From JBCDBY01 sp039182715 (GTDB lineage Bacteria; Planctomycetota; PLA2): a stretch of DNA of 37,171 bases. Of this stretch, positions 16,031 through 23,644 are shown piece by piece. A program made the position numbers and the translations under genes. The stretch's first letter is position 1; each line of letters begins with the position of its first letter. Under the pieces are notes generated by a model. That model saw only the letters and a program-made list of their open reading frames with translations. It made no database searches and was not told where the DNA came from. The stretch spans positions 1-37,171 of the forward strand of contig JBCDBY010000005.1 in NCBI GenBank assembly GCA_039182715.1, in the 5' to 3' direction.

Positions 16031-17081
16031 AGAGCATCACTTCGGCCGTCAGGCCGGGGCCGAAGCCGAGCGCGACGCAGGGTAGCGGCGCCTGCGCGCG
16101 ACGCAGCCGCTCGATCACGAAGAGGATCGTCGGCGACGACATGTTGCCGAAGTCGCGGAGCACGGCGCGCGACTCGACGAGCGCGTTGCGCGGCAGCGAC
16201 AGCGACTTTTCGACCGCGGTGAGGATGCGCGGCCCACCCGGGTGCACGGCCCAGGTCGCGACGCGATCGATCGGGACGCCCTGCTGCTCCAGCCAGGGCT
16301 CCAGCCACGGCCGCAGCATGGAGCGGATCGCGTCGGGCACGAGACCCGACAGGCCCATCTCGAAGCCGTGGTCGCCGATCTCCCAGCTCATCATGTCGGC
16401 GGTCTCGGGCAGCAGCACCGAGCCGCTCGCCTGCAGGTTCCAGTCGCCGTCGCCCGCCTGCGCGAGCACCGCCGCGGCACCGTCGGCGAACAGTCCATTC
16501 GCGACCAGCGTGCCGGCGTCGAGGCCGTACTGGTAGTGCAGGCTGCACAGCTCCACGGCGCAGACCAGCACGCGCGCCGCGGGATCCTGCGCCGCGTACC
16601 CGTGCGCCACGCGCAGCGCGTTGAATGCGCCGTGACAACCCATGAAGCCGACGTGCGTGCGCTGCGTGGTGGCGGGCAGGCCGAGGCCGTGGATGAGGCC
16701 GATGTCGACGCCCGGCGCGCGGAAACCGCTGCACGACGCCGTGACGATGTGCGTGACGTCGCGCGCCTCGCGCAGCGCCCGCCGCGACGCCTTGAGCGCG
16801 ATCGGCAGGGCCTCGCGCTCGTAGCGCTGCATGCGTTCGCTCGTCGTCGGACCGGCGTCGCGCTCGCAGTCGGCGGGCTGGAAGAAGTCCTGGGTCGCCG
16901 GGCTGCCCTGCAGCAACACGCTGTGCCGCTTCTCGATGCCGGAGCGCCCGAAAATCTCCCCGATCAGGCGGCGCCGGCTGCCCATCTTCGCGAGGACCTC
17001 CTGGGACCAGCTGGCCGAGGTCTTCTGCGTGATCGAACGCGCCGGGACGGCGGTTCCGAGTCCTAGGAATTCGAGGCCCAT
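16023..17081 (-). CDS. Type III polyketide synthase
   Basis: A 352-residue chalcone-synthase-like type III polyketide synthase, which extends an acyl-CoA starter with malonyl units and cyclises the product. The Cys-His-Asn triad is intact: Cys149 in VGFMGCHGAFNALR, His280 in TWAVHPGGPRIL, and Asn313 in DFGNMSSPTILFVIE; the C-terminal GFGPGLTAE loop is typical. The ATG at 17081 is chosen because the family sequence begins there (MGLEFLGLGTAVPARSITQ); upstream codons are low-complexity and lie in the preceding gene. It overlaps the FAD reductase by 19 bases and is the last gene of a five-gene operon. Neighbouring reductase and methyltransferase genes resemble alkylresorcinol/alkylpyrone-type clusters, where they tailor the ring; the product here is unknown. 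Confidence 0.94.
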   Translation of the reverse strand: MGLEFLGLGTAVPARSITQKTSASWSQEVLAKMGSRRRLIGEIFGRSGIEKRHSVLLQGSPATQDFFQPADCERDAGPTTSERMQRYEREALPIALKASRRALREARDVTHIVTASCSGFRAPGVDIGLIHGLGLPATTQRTHVGFMGCHGAFNALRVAHGYAAQDPAARVLVCAVELCSLHYQYGLDAGTLVANGLFADGAAAVLAQAGDGDWNLQASGSVLLPETADMMSWEIGDHGFEMGLSGLVPDAIRSMLRPWLEPWLEQQGVPIDRVATWAVHPGGPRILTAVEKSLSLPRNALVESRAVLRDFGNMSSPTILFVIERLRRAQAPLPCVALGFGPGLTAEVMLFT

Positions 17082-18103
17082 GCGGTGGTCCGGCGTACGA
17101 GGGGGGATGCTACGGAAGGAAAGAGACGAAGGGCGCGCACCGCCGAGGGAACCGCGCCCGGAATGCGCATCGCGCGGGTGAGAATACGACAACGGCGCTG
17201 CGAGGTATGCAGGATTCGGTCGCGCTCCGCGGCCCACGCCTCGCCCAGCCCTTCGCGCCAGCCGTCGGCGGCCACGCGGGCGGCGGCGAGAGCGGACTGC
17301 ATCGCCCAGCCCATGCCCTCGCCGGTGAAGGGCTCGACGTAGCCGGCGGCGTCGCCGATCAGCAGCGTCCGCCCGTGGAACGGCTTGGGCACCGCACGGG
17401 TCAACAGCGGCGTGCCGCGCCAGCGTTCGTGGTCGGGCAGGGGCGGCCGGCCCGCTTCCGCGAGGATGCGCTGCACCGTCGCCCCGATCCCGTCGCGCTG
17501 CGCGTCGGCGGGACGCAGGGCGGCGCCGACGATGAGCCGGTCCCGCTCCCCGACCGCGGCGCCGACGTAGCCGGCGGGCGCATGCGCCATGATGATGCGC
17601 CCGCGCGGAAAGTCGCCGGCGTCGAAGACCGCACCGGTGCCCAGCAGCGAACGCGGCGCGATCTTGCCGCCGCCCAGGCCGGTCGCACGCAGCACCAGGT
17701 CCGCGGCGAGCACGCGGCCGTCGGAGAGCTCGACACGACCCTCGCCCTGCTCGCGCGCGGTCACGCCGGTGATCAACTCGGCGCCGGTCGCGGCGAGCAG
17801 CGCGTGGTCGAGCGTGGCGCGCGAAAGCACGACGCCGCCCGCCACCGGAAGCTCCGCGTGGCGACCGCCGGCATGCAGCTCCAGCATGGTCAGCTCTGCC
17901 GACCCGAAGTCACCCGGTAATGTTTCCAGGCCCGCTTCGCGCAGCGCCCGCATGGCGACCGGCGACAGGCAGGCGCCGCAGATCTTGTCGCGCGGAAAAC
18001 GCTCGCGCTCCACGATCGTGACCGCGTGCCCGGCACGGACCAGCATGCGGGCGGCGAGCGTGCCGGCTACGCCGGCGCCGATGACGACGGTTCTCGTTCC
18101 CAT
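17063..18103 (-). CDS. FAD-dependent oxidoreductase, geranylgeranyl-reductase/hydroxylase-like
   Basis: A 346-residue flavoprotein. The N-terminal Rossmann motif VVIGAGVAGTLAARMLVRAG binds FAD, followed by VERERFPRDKICGACLSP (the cysteine-containing segment common to geranylgeranyl-reductase-like proteins) and the second FAD motif LLIGDAAGYVEPFTGEGMG near residue 270. The family includes ring hydroxylases and polyprenyl reductases. The ATG at 18103 is preferred over one eight codons upstream because the FAD strand begins right after it. It overlaps the methyltransferase gene by 37 bases and the polyketide synthase by 19 bases. Type III PKS genes in many bacteria are paired with this family, so modification of the polyketide (hydroxylation or reduction) is the likely job. 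Confidence 0.9.
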   Translation of the reverse strand: MGTRTVVIGAGVAGTLAARMLVRAGHAVTIVERERFPRDKICGACLSPVAMRALREAGLETLPGDFGSAELTMLELHAGGRHAELPVAGGVVLSRATLDHALLAATGAELITGVTAREQGEGRVELSDGRVLAADLVLRATGLGGGKIAPRSLLGTGAVFDAGDFPRGRIIMAHAPAGYVGAAVGERDRLIVGAALRPADAQRDGIGATVQRILAEAGRPPLPDHERWRGTPLLTRAVPKPFHGRTLLIGDAAGYVEPFTGEGMGWAMQSALAAARVAADGWREGLGEAWAAERDRILHTSQRRCRILTRAMRIPGAVPSAVRALRLFPSVASPLVRRTTAWASNS

Positions 18104-18723
18104 GAGATCAGGTATCGCTGGGGCCACTGGCGCTCCAGCCGCGCGTCGGACAGGCCCGCCTGCTGCATCAGCTCGCGCACCTCTTCGAGGGTATACGCGC
18201 CGCGAACCGATGCCGGCGCATCATGCAGGACGACCGGCGACCATGTAAGAAAGTACGTCCCCCATCGCGCGAGCCAGTAGCCCCATCGCGTGCGGCGCAG
18301 GTCGCTGAGCAGAAAGGCGCGTCCGCGGCCCATGCGCCGCAGGAACGCGATCGACTGCTCGTCCGGCAGGTGATGCAGGAACAGCGAATTGATGTAGACG
18401 TCGTACTCGTCCGGGACGTCGAACACGTCCGACACGAAGAACTCGGCGGCGCCGTCGCGTTGCGCGAGTTCGATCGCGATCGGACTCATGTCGCAGCCGA
18501 CGAAGGTGAGCGGCACGCCCTCGCGGCGGGCGCGGCGCGCGAGCGCGTTGGTCACGTCGCCGCCGCCGCAGGCGAGGTCGAGCACGCGCAGCGGACCATG
18601 CCGTTCGGCGAGCTGCCGCAGGCGCGGCCAGAGCAGCGCCGGGGCGCGGCTGAAGACGTTGATGCGCGCGATGCCGCGCAGCGCGGCGAGGTGGCGGTCC
18701 CGGTCGAGACCGGGCTCGTCCAT
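18067..18723 (-). CDS. Class I SAM-dependent methyltransferase
   Basis: A 218-residue cytosolic methyltransferase. Motif I is RVLDLACGGGDVTNAL (residues ~46-61), followed by the acidic strand VGCDMSPIAIE that binds the SAM ribose, then SDVFDVPDEYDVYINSLFLHHLPDE (motifs II-III) and LLSDLRRTRWGYWLA. The methyl acceptor is probably the polyketide or a quinone-like ring made by the operon. The ATG at 18723 is supported by CGGAG four bases upstream and by the start of homology (MDEPGLDRDRHLAALRGIAR). It follows the spermidine-synthase-like gene by 26 bases and overlaps the FAD reductase by 37 bases. The family is clear; the substrate is inferred from context only. Confidence 0.9.
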   Translation of the reverse strand: MDEPGLDRDRHLAALRGIARINVFSRAPALLWPRLRQLAERHGPLRVLDLACGGGDVTNALARRARREGVPLTFVGCDMSPIAIELAQRDGAAEFFVSDVFDVPDEYDVYINSLFLHHLPDEQSIAFLRRMGRGRAFLLSDLRRTRWGYWLARWGTYFLTWSPVVLHDAPASVRGAYTLEEVRELMQQAGLSDARLERQWPQRYLISWEREPSSSAPA

Positions 18724-18749
18724 GATCTCCGGCTCGCGCCGGCGGCCGC

Positions 18750-20213
18750 TCAGCGCAGAAAGGCCCATTCGCTCGCCATGTTGTCGTCGGTGATCACGAC
18801 GGCGCCCTCGGTCCGCGCGAGCACCTGCTCCGCGCTGTACCAACGCTCGTCGGCCACGAGCGCCTCGAGCGTCTCGCGATCCTTCGGCAGATCGAACAGT
18901 CGCTTGCCGTCGATCACGTAGTTCGCAAGCACCTCGCGATGACGCGCGCGATCGCGGATCAACGGCTTGTCGCTGACGATCATCGCGTTGTCCACGAGCC
19001 AGCAGTAGGGGAAGACCATCGCGCCGGTGCGCTGTGCGTCCTTCGAGCGCGTCGTGTTGTAGAGGATCAGCCCGCCCTCGTTGAGGTGCTTGCGCGAAAG
19101 CTCGAGGTACTCCCGGCTGAGCAGGTTGGTTGCGTGCGCACGGAAGTGATAGGTCGTGTTCTGGACGATCCAGTCGAAGGTCTCATCGTGGCGCAGCATC
19201 CAGCGGCGGCCGTCGTCGATGACGATCTCCACCTTCGGGTTGTCGAGAATGCTGCGCACGACCGGCGAGTGCCGCACGACGTCGAGATAGTCCTCGCCGA
19301 TCTCGATGACGAGCACGCGCTCGACGTCGGGATGGCTGGCGAGCACCTGTGTCCACGAACCCGAGCCCATGCCGATCACCAGCGCCGTTTTCGGCGGCGC
19401 CCGGAACGCGAAGGGCGCGTAGGCGCGGAAGATCCCGTTGATGTCGTCCTTGGGATCGACGTTGAACTTGCCGTCGTAGACGCCGCCGCCGTAGACCGTG
19501 CCGTCCTCCGTGACGGTGACGACCCCGCTCTTGCCCTCGATGACGAGCGCGAAGCGCTGGCCGGGCTCGTACTCCTCCTTGAACTGCATCTTCTCGTAGA
19601 GGCCGTCGAACAGGAAGAGCGAGCAGCCGACGACGAACAGCGCGCCGACCAACGTTTCGCGCCAGCGGCGCGCGATGCCGAAGAAGACGGCAAGTCCCGC
19701 CAGCGCGAGGATGACGCTGACCCGGGCGATCGGCAGCTCGAGCAGCACGAAGCCGGTGAGCAGGCTGCCGGCGGTCGAGCCGACGATGTTGGCGCCGTAC
19801 AGGTAGGAGACACCCGCGCCGGCGTGCTCGTCGGGGTCGACGCCGAAGTGCGCGATGAGCGGAAACGTGGTGCCGAGCAGTCCGGCGCCGAGCGCGAAGA
19901 GCACCAGCGACCAGGCGACCGGCGCGACGCGCGCGAGTTCGGCGGCGAGCGGCACGAGCAGGAAGCCGACGAGGTTGGCGAAGAGAATGAACCAGGCGAG
20001 CGCACGCAGCTCGCGGTGCCCCTCGGCGCGGCAGAAGCGCCGCGCGTAGAGCGCGCCGAACGCAATGCCGGTCAGGTAGGCGCCGAGCAGCGCGCCGAAC
20101 GCGCTCGCCTTGCCCCAGCTCATCATGGAGAAGACGCGAATCCAGACGATCTCGTAGGAGAGCGCGATGAAGCCGCTGAGCGCGGCGAGCAGAAGGGCGA
20201 GGCGCAGTCTCAT
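18750..20213 (-). CDS. Fused MFS/spermidine-synthase-like membrane protein, catalytic aspartates not apparent
   Basis: A 487-residue protein. Residues 1-~210 hold about seven membrane helices of the type fused to bacterial spermidine synthases (MRLRLALLLAALSGFIALSY, then YEIVWIRVFSM). Residues ~250-487 are a spermidine-synthase-like Rossmann domain: VTVTEDGTVYGGGVYDGKFN, ALVIGMGSGSWTQVL, VLVIEIGEDYLDVVRHSP, EIVIDDGRRWML. Where true spermidine synthases carry the DxYD-type proton-abstracting aspartates, this protein reads DWIVQNTTYHFRAHATNLLS, so aminopropyl transfer is doubtful and another SAM-type or ligand-binding role is possible. The ATG at 20213 overlaps the stop of the upstream TM-only relative (ATGA). 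It belongs to the type III PKS operon. Confidence 0.85.
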   Translation of the reverse strand: MRLRLALLLAALSGFIALSYEIVWIRVFSMMSWGKASAFGALLGAYLTGIAFGALYARRFCRAEGHRELRALAWFILFANLVGFLLVPLAAELARVAPVAWSLVLFALGAGLLGTTFPLIAHFGVDPDEHAGAGVSYLYGANIVGSTAGSLLTGFVLLELPIARVSVILALAGLAVFFGIARRWRETLVGALFVVGCSLFLFDGLYEKMQFKEEYEPGQRFALVIEGKSGVVTVTEDGTVYGGGVYDGKFNVDPKDDINGIFRAYAPFAFRAPPKTALVIGMGSGSWTQVLASHPDVERVLVIEIGEDYLDVVRHSPVVRSILDNPKVEIVIDDGRRWMLRHDETFDWIVQNTTYHFRAHATNLLSREYLELSRKHLNEGGLILYNTTRSKDAQRTGAMVFPYCWLVDNAMIVSDKPLIRDRARHREVLANYVIDGKRLFDLPKDRETLEALVADERWYSAEQVLARTEGAVVITDDNMASEWAFLR

Positions 20214-20797
20214 TGCGGCCGCTCCCGAAGCCAGATCCCGAGCACGCCGAGAGCGAGCAGGATATTGAGCACCGCCGCGCCGCGCACCGTGCCGGCCAGA
20301 CCGAGCAGGCCGAGCAGGAAGAGCCCGGCCGCGAACGCGCCGATGGCCGCGCCGAGCGTGTTGGCGAAGTAGAGCACGCCGACCGAGCGGCCGACGTTGT
20401 GCGAGCGCGCGGTGGCGTGGGCGACGAGCAGCGGCAACGTGGCGCCCATCAGAGTCGTCGGCACGAGCAGCAGGAGAAAGGCGACGAGCCCGGTGGCGAA
20501 TCGCGACAGGTCGAGCGTCTGCCCGGTGACAAAGGCGAAGATCGGCAGGCTGAAGAAGCCGAAGAGGCCGATGCCCAGCTCGATGACCGCGAAGAACGGC
20601 AGCGCGCGCCGGCGGTGTCGCTCGGAGAGGGCACCGCCGACCAGACTGCCGATGCCGAGGCCGAGCATGAAAACCGTCACGATCACGGCGACCGAGGTGT
20701 GGTCGATGCCGTAGACCGAGAAGAGGACGCGCTGCCAGACGACCTGGTAGAGCAGGGCGGCGAAGCCGGAGAGGAAGAAGATCGTGAGCAGCGCCAA
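20210..20797 (-). CDS. Membrane protein resembling the TM half of a fused MFS/spermidine synthase
   Basis: A 195-residue integral-membrane protein with about six helices. The first lines (FFLSGFAALLYQVVWQRVLF, VTVFMLGLGIGSLVGGALSE, TTLMGATLPLLVAHATARS, VGVLYFANTLGAAIGAFAAG) match the N-terminal membrane domain of fused MFS/spermidine synthases, but the protein ends before any soluble domain. The downstream gene has the same kind of domain plus the synthase part, so together they may build a 13- to 14-helix transporter-like unit. The best start is TTG at 20797; no ATG or GTG lies between the upstream stop (20842) and the first helix. The stop overlaps the next start by 4 bases. It is the first gene of the PKS operon; a transport or membrane-anchoring role is inferred. 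Confidence 0.8.
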   Translation of the reverse strand: MALLTIFFLSGFAALLYQVVWQRVLFSVYGIDHTSVAVIVTVFMLGLGIGSLVGGALSERHRRRALPFFAVIELGIGLFGFFSLPIFAFVTGQTLDLSRFATGLVAFLLLLVPTTLMGATLPLLVAHATARSHNVGRSVGVLYFANTLGAAIGAFAAGLFLLGLLGLAGTVRGAAVLNILLALGVLGIWLRERPQ

Positions 20798-20865
20798 GGC
20801 GCGGTAGATCTTCCCGGAATCGCGAAGGAACCGCGCGGTTCAAGTTCGGCGGAGGCCGGACGACC

Positions 20866-20871
20866 TATACT
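20866..20871 (+). promoter_or_regulatory. -10 box (TATACT) for the 20878 lipoprotein
   Basis: TATACT is followed by six bases and the ATG at 20878 (an earlier ATG at 20875 would sit only three bases from the box, which favours 20878 as the start). This predicts a leaderless mRNA. It lies in the 80-base divergent spacer with the PKS operon. Confidence 0.55.
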
Positions 20872-20877
20872 GCGATG

Positions 20878-21651
20878 ATGCTTCGCGCGGCCCCCCTCCT
20901 CTTTTGTGCCCTGATCGCCTGCGGCGGCGGCGGGGATTCGTCCGCGGCCGCGAACGAGGACGGAGCCGCCCAGCGGACGGTGGAAGAGGTCTTCCAGGAG
21001 TGCGCCGCGTTCGACGCGACGGCCTTCGCGAGCCTGCTCGAAACGCTGCAGGGCTTCACCGAGCCGGGCGCCGAGGTGCCGCTGCCGCAGCTCGACCTGC
21101 TGGGCGGCCTGCTGAGCGGCGGCAACGTGCCGTACGAGTGGGATCTCGACGGCAACGGAACCCCGGACGCGACCGGCGTCTTGCGCTTCATCGACGCCGA
21201 GGGCAACACGACGATCCCCTTCAGCCTGGCCGACCTGGCCGGCGGGATGATCACCGACCTCGAGAGCGCGCTGGCGAACGTCCCGGACGGCACGCGACTC
21301 TCCCTGACCTTCGAGCTCGCGGATTCCCTGGTCAGCGGCCTGGAGGAAGCGGACGGCGCGGGCGAGCTGATCCTGACTCTATTCGACGGCGAGGCGGCGT
21401 CGGCATCCGGCCAGGGCGTCTTCGGGAGCGGCCCCTGCCGCTTCGAGTTCGACTTCGCCGACGTGGACCTGCGCCTCGAGGACCTGGCCGACGGGTTCCC
21501 GCAGGCGACCTTCGCGTTCGACGCGCGCGCCGGCGAGGACGTCGTGGTCGGCTCCATCGCGTTCGACGGGACCTCGCTCGCCACGGTGCGCGCGCGGCTC
21601 AACGACGAGCCGGAAGAGGTCTTCGAACTCGATCTCGCGGCCATCCCGTAG
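20878..21651 (+). CDS. Small secreted lipoprotein, distant paralog of the 6037 gene
   Basis: A 257-residue predicted lipoprotein. The signal peptide MLRAAPLLFCALIAC ends in a good lipobox (LIAC) followed by GGGGDSS. The mature protein is acidic and beta-rich, with an EF-hand-like loop DLDGNGTPDATG and a segment CRFEFDFADVDL that resembles CEFDFNID in the 6037 product. Both proteins share the small size of the lipopeptide linker and the order of these elements, which suggests a shared, undescribed family of surface or periplasmic lipoproteins. The ATG at 20878 rather than 20875 is favoured by the promoter box spacing. It is followed by the beta-barrel gene after 42 bases, with its own promoter box in between. 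Function unknown. Confidence 0.85.
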   Translation: MLRAAPLLFCALIACGGGGDSSAAANEDGAAQRTVEEVFQECAAFDATAFASLLETLQGFTEPGAEVPLPQLDLLGGLLSGGNVPYEWDLDGNGTPDATGVLRFIDAEGNTTIPFSLADLAGGMITDLESALANVPDGTRLSLTFELADSLVSGLEEADGAGELILTLFDGEAASASGQGVFGSGPCRFEFDFADVDLRLEDLADGFPQATFAFDARAGEDVVVGSIAFDGTSLATVRARLNDEPEEVFELDLAAIP

Positions 21652-21681
21652 GCCCCACTGTTTCCGTCCCGCCCGAAGGCG

Positions 21682-21687
21682 TACACT
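21682..21687 (+). promoter_or_regulatory. -10 box (TACACT) for the beta-barrel/cyclase operon
   Basis: TACACT followed by six bases (GCGCCC) and the GTG start at 21694. It predicts a leaderless transcript covering the beta-barrel, lipoprotein, FecR and cyclase genes, independent of the preceding lipoprotein gene. Confidence 0.5.
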
Positions 21688-21693
21688 GCGCCC

Positions 21694-23121
21694 GTGGGAT
21701 GGATGGAACGATGGAGCGGTGCGTGCATCGCTTGCCTCGTGCTCGCGGCCGCGGCGTCGGCGCAGGACACGGCGCGTCAGGCGCAGCGGCTGGAGCAGGA
21801 GCTCAATGAGATTCTCGAGCAGCGTTACGAGCAGGTCGCCGACCTCTCCGCCCTCGAGGCTTCGCGGATCGACTACGGCGCGTACGTGCAGGTCAGCGGC
21901 ACGGGCGCGGACCGGCTGAACGGCACCACGCGCATCTTCGGCCAGGTCGACGCGCGCCTGTGGGTCGACGCGCGCCACCTCGGCCACCGCGTCTACGCGC
22001 GCGCCCGGTTCCGCTACATGTGGTTCGACAAGGGCGACTCCTGGTGGGCCGGCGGCGACGGCTTGCGCTACCCGATCGGCGACCGCTGGTGGTACGCCTT
22101 CGACTGGCGCACGCACAAGCAGACGACCGAAGGCGTCGATCCGGGCTGGAGCTGGAAGGTGCGGGTCGGGCGGCAGCTCGTCAGCTGGGCGACCGGCACG
22201 ACGCTGCGACGCACGCTCTACGCGGCGCGACTGCGCGGCGAGTGGGACAAGGCGCACGTCGAAGCGATGGTCGGTCAGACGCCGGGCGCGGACTTCATCG
22301 ATTTCGACGCGACGCGCCCCGGCTACACGAGCGACACCGACCGGCTCTTCTACGGGCTCATCGCCGACTGGCGCGGATTCCGCGACCACCAGCCGTACGT
22401 CTACTTCCTGGGCCAGTCCGACAACAACGACCAGTCGCTGCCGGGCGGCGCGCGGTACGGGTACGACTCCTACTACTTCGCGCTGGGCAGCTCCGGGCAG
22501 TTCGGCGGCACGGTGCTCTACCGCTTCGAGTTCATCTACGAGTTCGGCAAGTCGATCTCGGACATCAACGGCGCCTTCCCGCAGTCCAACGACGACATCA
22601 ACGCCTACGCGGTGAAGTTCGAGATGTTCTGGACGCCGCGGCGCTTCCCCAAGCTGCGCGACTTCCGGCTCGACTTCGAGTGGCTGATGGGCTCGGGCGA
22701 CGCCGACCGCGGTCACTCCGCGCACACCGTCGGCGGCAACGCCGCGGGCACGAACGACAAGAGCTTCAATGCGTGGGGCTACTACAACACCGGCCTCGTG
22801 CTCGCGCCCGACCTCGCGAACCTGCTCAGCTTCCGGCTGTCGCCGCGCTGGCGCCCGCGCCGCAACGCGGAGCAGGGCAGCCGTTTCGGCATCGGCGCCG
22901 ACTTCTTCGTCTTCCTCAAGACGGACGAGGATGCGCCGCTGAGCGTGCCGACGCTCCCGGGCGAGCGCTACGTTGGTTTCGAGATCGATCTGACGATCGA
23001 ATGGCAGATCACGAGCGACGTGGCGATCGATGCGCGCTACGGCATCTTCCTGCCGGGCGACGCGTTCGAGCGGACGAGCCCGCTGCATTTCGTTTACCTG
23101 GGGATCAGCTATGGGTTTTAA
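21694..23121 (+). CDS. Outer-membrane beta-barrel protein, alginate-export-domain-like
   Basis: A 475-residue exported protein. The GTG at 21694 opens a signal peptide (WSGACIACLVLAAAASAQ, then DTARQ). A short helical segment (RQAQRLEQELNEILEQRYE) precedes a long series of amphipathic strands rich in aromatic residues (RVYARARFRYMWFDKGDSWW, WSWKVRVGRQLVSWATGTT, AYAVKFEMFWTPRRFP, LRDFRLDFEWLMGSGDADRG) and a C-terminal FVYLGISYGF ending in Phe, the mark of Omp85-assembled barrels. The WxxVRVGRQ and FEWLMGSGDxDR patterns are typical of the alginate-export (AlgE-like) family, common in planctomycetes and gamma-proteobacteria; a sugar-polymer or small-solute channel role is inferred. It overlaps the next gene by 11 bases. 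Confidence 0.82.
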   Translation: MGWMERWSGACIACLVLAAAASAQDTARQAQRLEQELNEILEQRYEQVADLSALEASRIDYGAYVQVSGTGADRLNGTTRIFGQVDARLWVDARHLGHRVYARARFRYMWFDKGDSWWAGGDGLRYPIGDRWWYAFDWRTHKQTTEGVDPGWSWKVRVGRQLVSWATGTTLRRTLYAARLRGEWDKAHVEAMVGQTPGADFIDFDATRPGYTSDTDRLFYGLIADWRGFRDHQPYVYFLGQSDNNDQSLPGGARYGYDSYYFALGSSGQFGGTVLYRFEFIYEFGKSISDINGAFPQSNDDINAYAVKFEMFWTPRRFPKLRDFRLDFEWLMGSGDADRGHSAHTVGGNAAGTNDKSFNAWGYYNTGLVLAPDLANLLSFRLSPRWRPRRNAEQGSRFGIGADFFVFLKTDEDAPLSVPTLPGERYVGFEIDLTIEWQITSDVAIDARYGIFLPGDAFERTSPLHFVYLGISYGF

Positions 23122-23644
23122 GGGGCCGGGGGCCGGGGGCTGGGGGCTGGGGGCCTTGCTGCTCTTGGCTGCTTGTGCACGGACGCAGCTGGCGGAGACG
23201 GAGGTCGCCGGGGCCGGGAAGGACGAACTCGACTTCTGGGATGCGGTCGCGACCGTGCGCGCGGTCTCGAACCACGATGCGCTCTATGCGCTGCTGCTGA
23301 CCTACGAGATCGACCCGGGCGCGGACTACGCCGCGCGCGTCGCGATGGCGAAGAAACGCGGCTGGATCCGCGAAAAGGACACGCTGCCGGAGAAGGAGAC
23401 GGCGCGCACCGGTTGGATCGCGAAGGCGGTCTGTATCGAATCGGGAATCAAGGGTGGCGTGACCATGCGGGTCTTCGGCGCGCGCGAGCGGTACGCTGTC
23501 AACGAGCTCAACTACCGCCGTTGGCTGCCGGACCTGACGCCGCAACAGGCGATGACGGGCCTCCAGCTGATCGCGCTGCTGGGCGAAGCGGAAGACGACA
23601 ATACCGGTGCCCCCACCACCAACCCGGAGGATCTGCCGAAATGA
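23111..23644 (+). CDS. Small lipoprotein in the barrel-FecR-cyclase operon
   Basis: A 177-residue predicted lipoprotein. After MGFKGPGAGGWGLG comes a hydrophobic stretch ending in LLLLAAC (lipobox LAAC at about residue 22), then ARTQLAETE. The mature part is helical and contains DELDFWDAVATVRAVSNHDALYAL, IDPGADYAARVAMAKKRGW and LNYRRWLPDLTPQQAMTG. I do not recognise the family. Its ATG at 23111 lies inside the end of the beta-barrel gene (11-base overlap) and its stop overlaps the FecR start (ATGA). The first residues are Gly-rich because the DNA there is a run of GGGGCCGGGGG-like repeats (23120-23155), so a slightly different start cannot be ruled out. The position suggests a periplasmic partner between the barrel and the FecR protein. 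Confidence 0.8.
   Translation: MGFKGPGAGGWGLGALLLLAACARTQLAETEVAGAGKDELDFWDAVATVRAVSNHDALYALLLTYEIDPGADYAARVAMAKKRGWIREKDTLPEKETARTGWIAKAVCIESGIKGGVTMRVFGARERYAVNELNYRRWLPDLTPQQAMTGLQLIALLGEAEDDNTGAPTTNPEDLPK

Noticed and set aside
16023..17081. FabH-type ketosynthase III instead of type III PKS
   Set aside because: The CHG around the cysteine, the WAVHPGGPRIL histidine motif, the FGNMSSPTILFVIE asparagine motif and the GFGPGLTAE loop are those of chalcone-synthase-like enzymes.
23120..23155. GGGGCCGGGGGC-type tandem run as a regulatory repeat
   Set aside because: It lies within the signal-peptide codons of the small lipoprotein and reads as Gly/Ala-rich sequence; nothing else supports a regulatory role.
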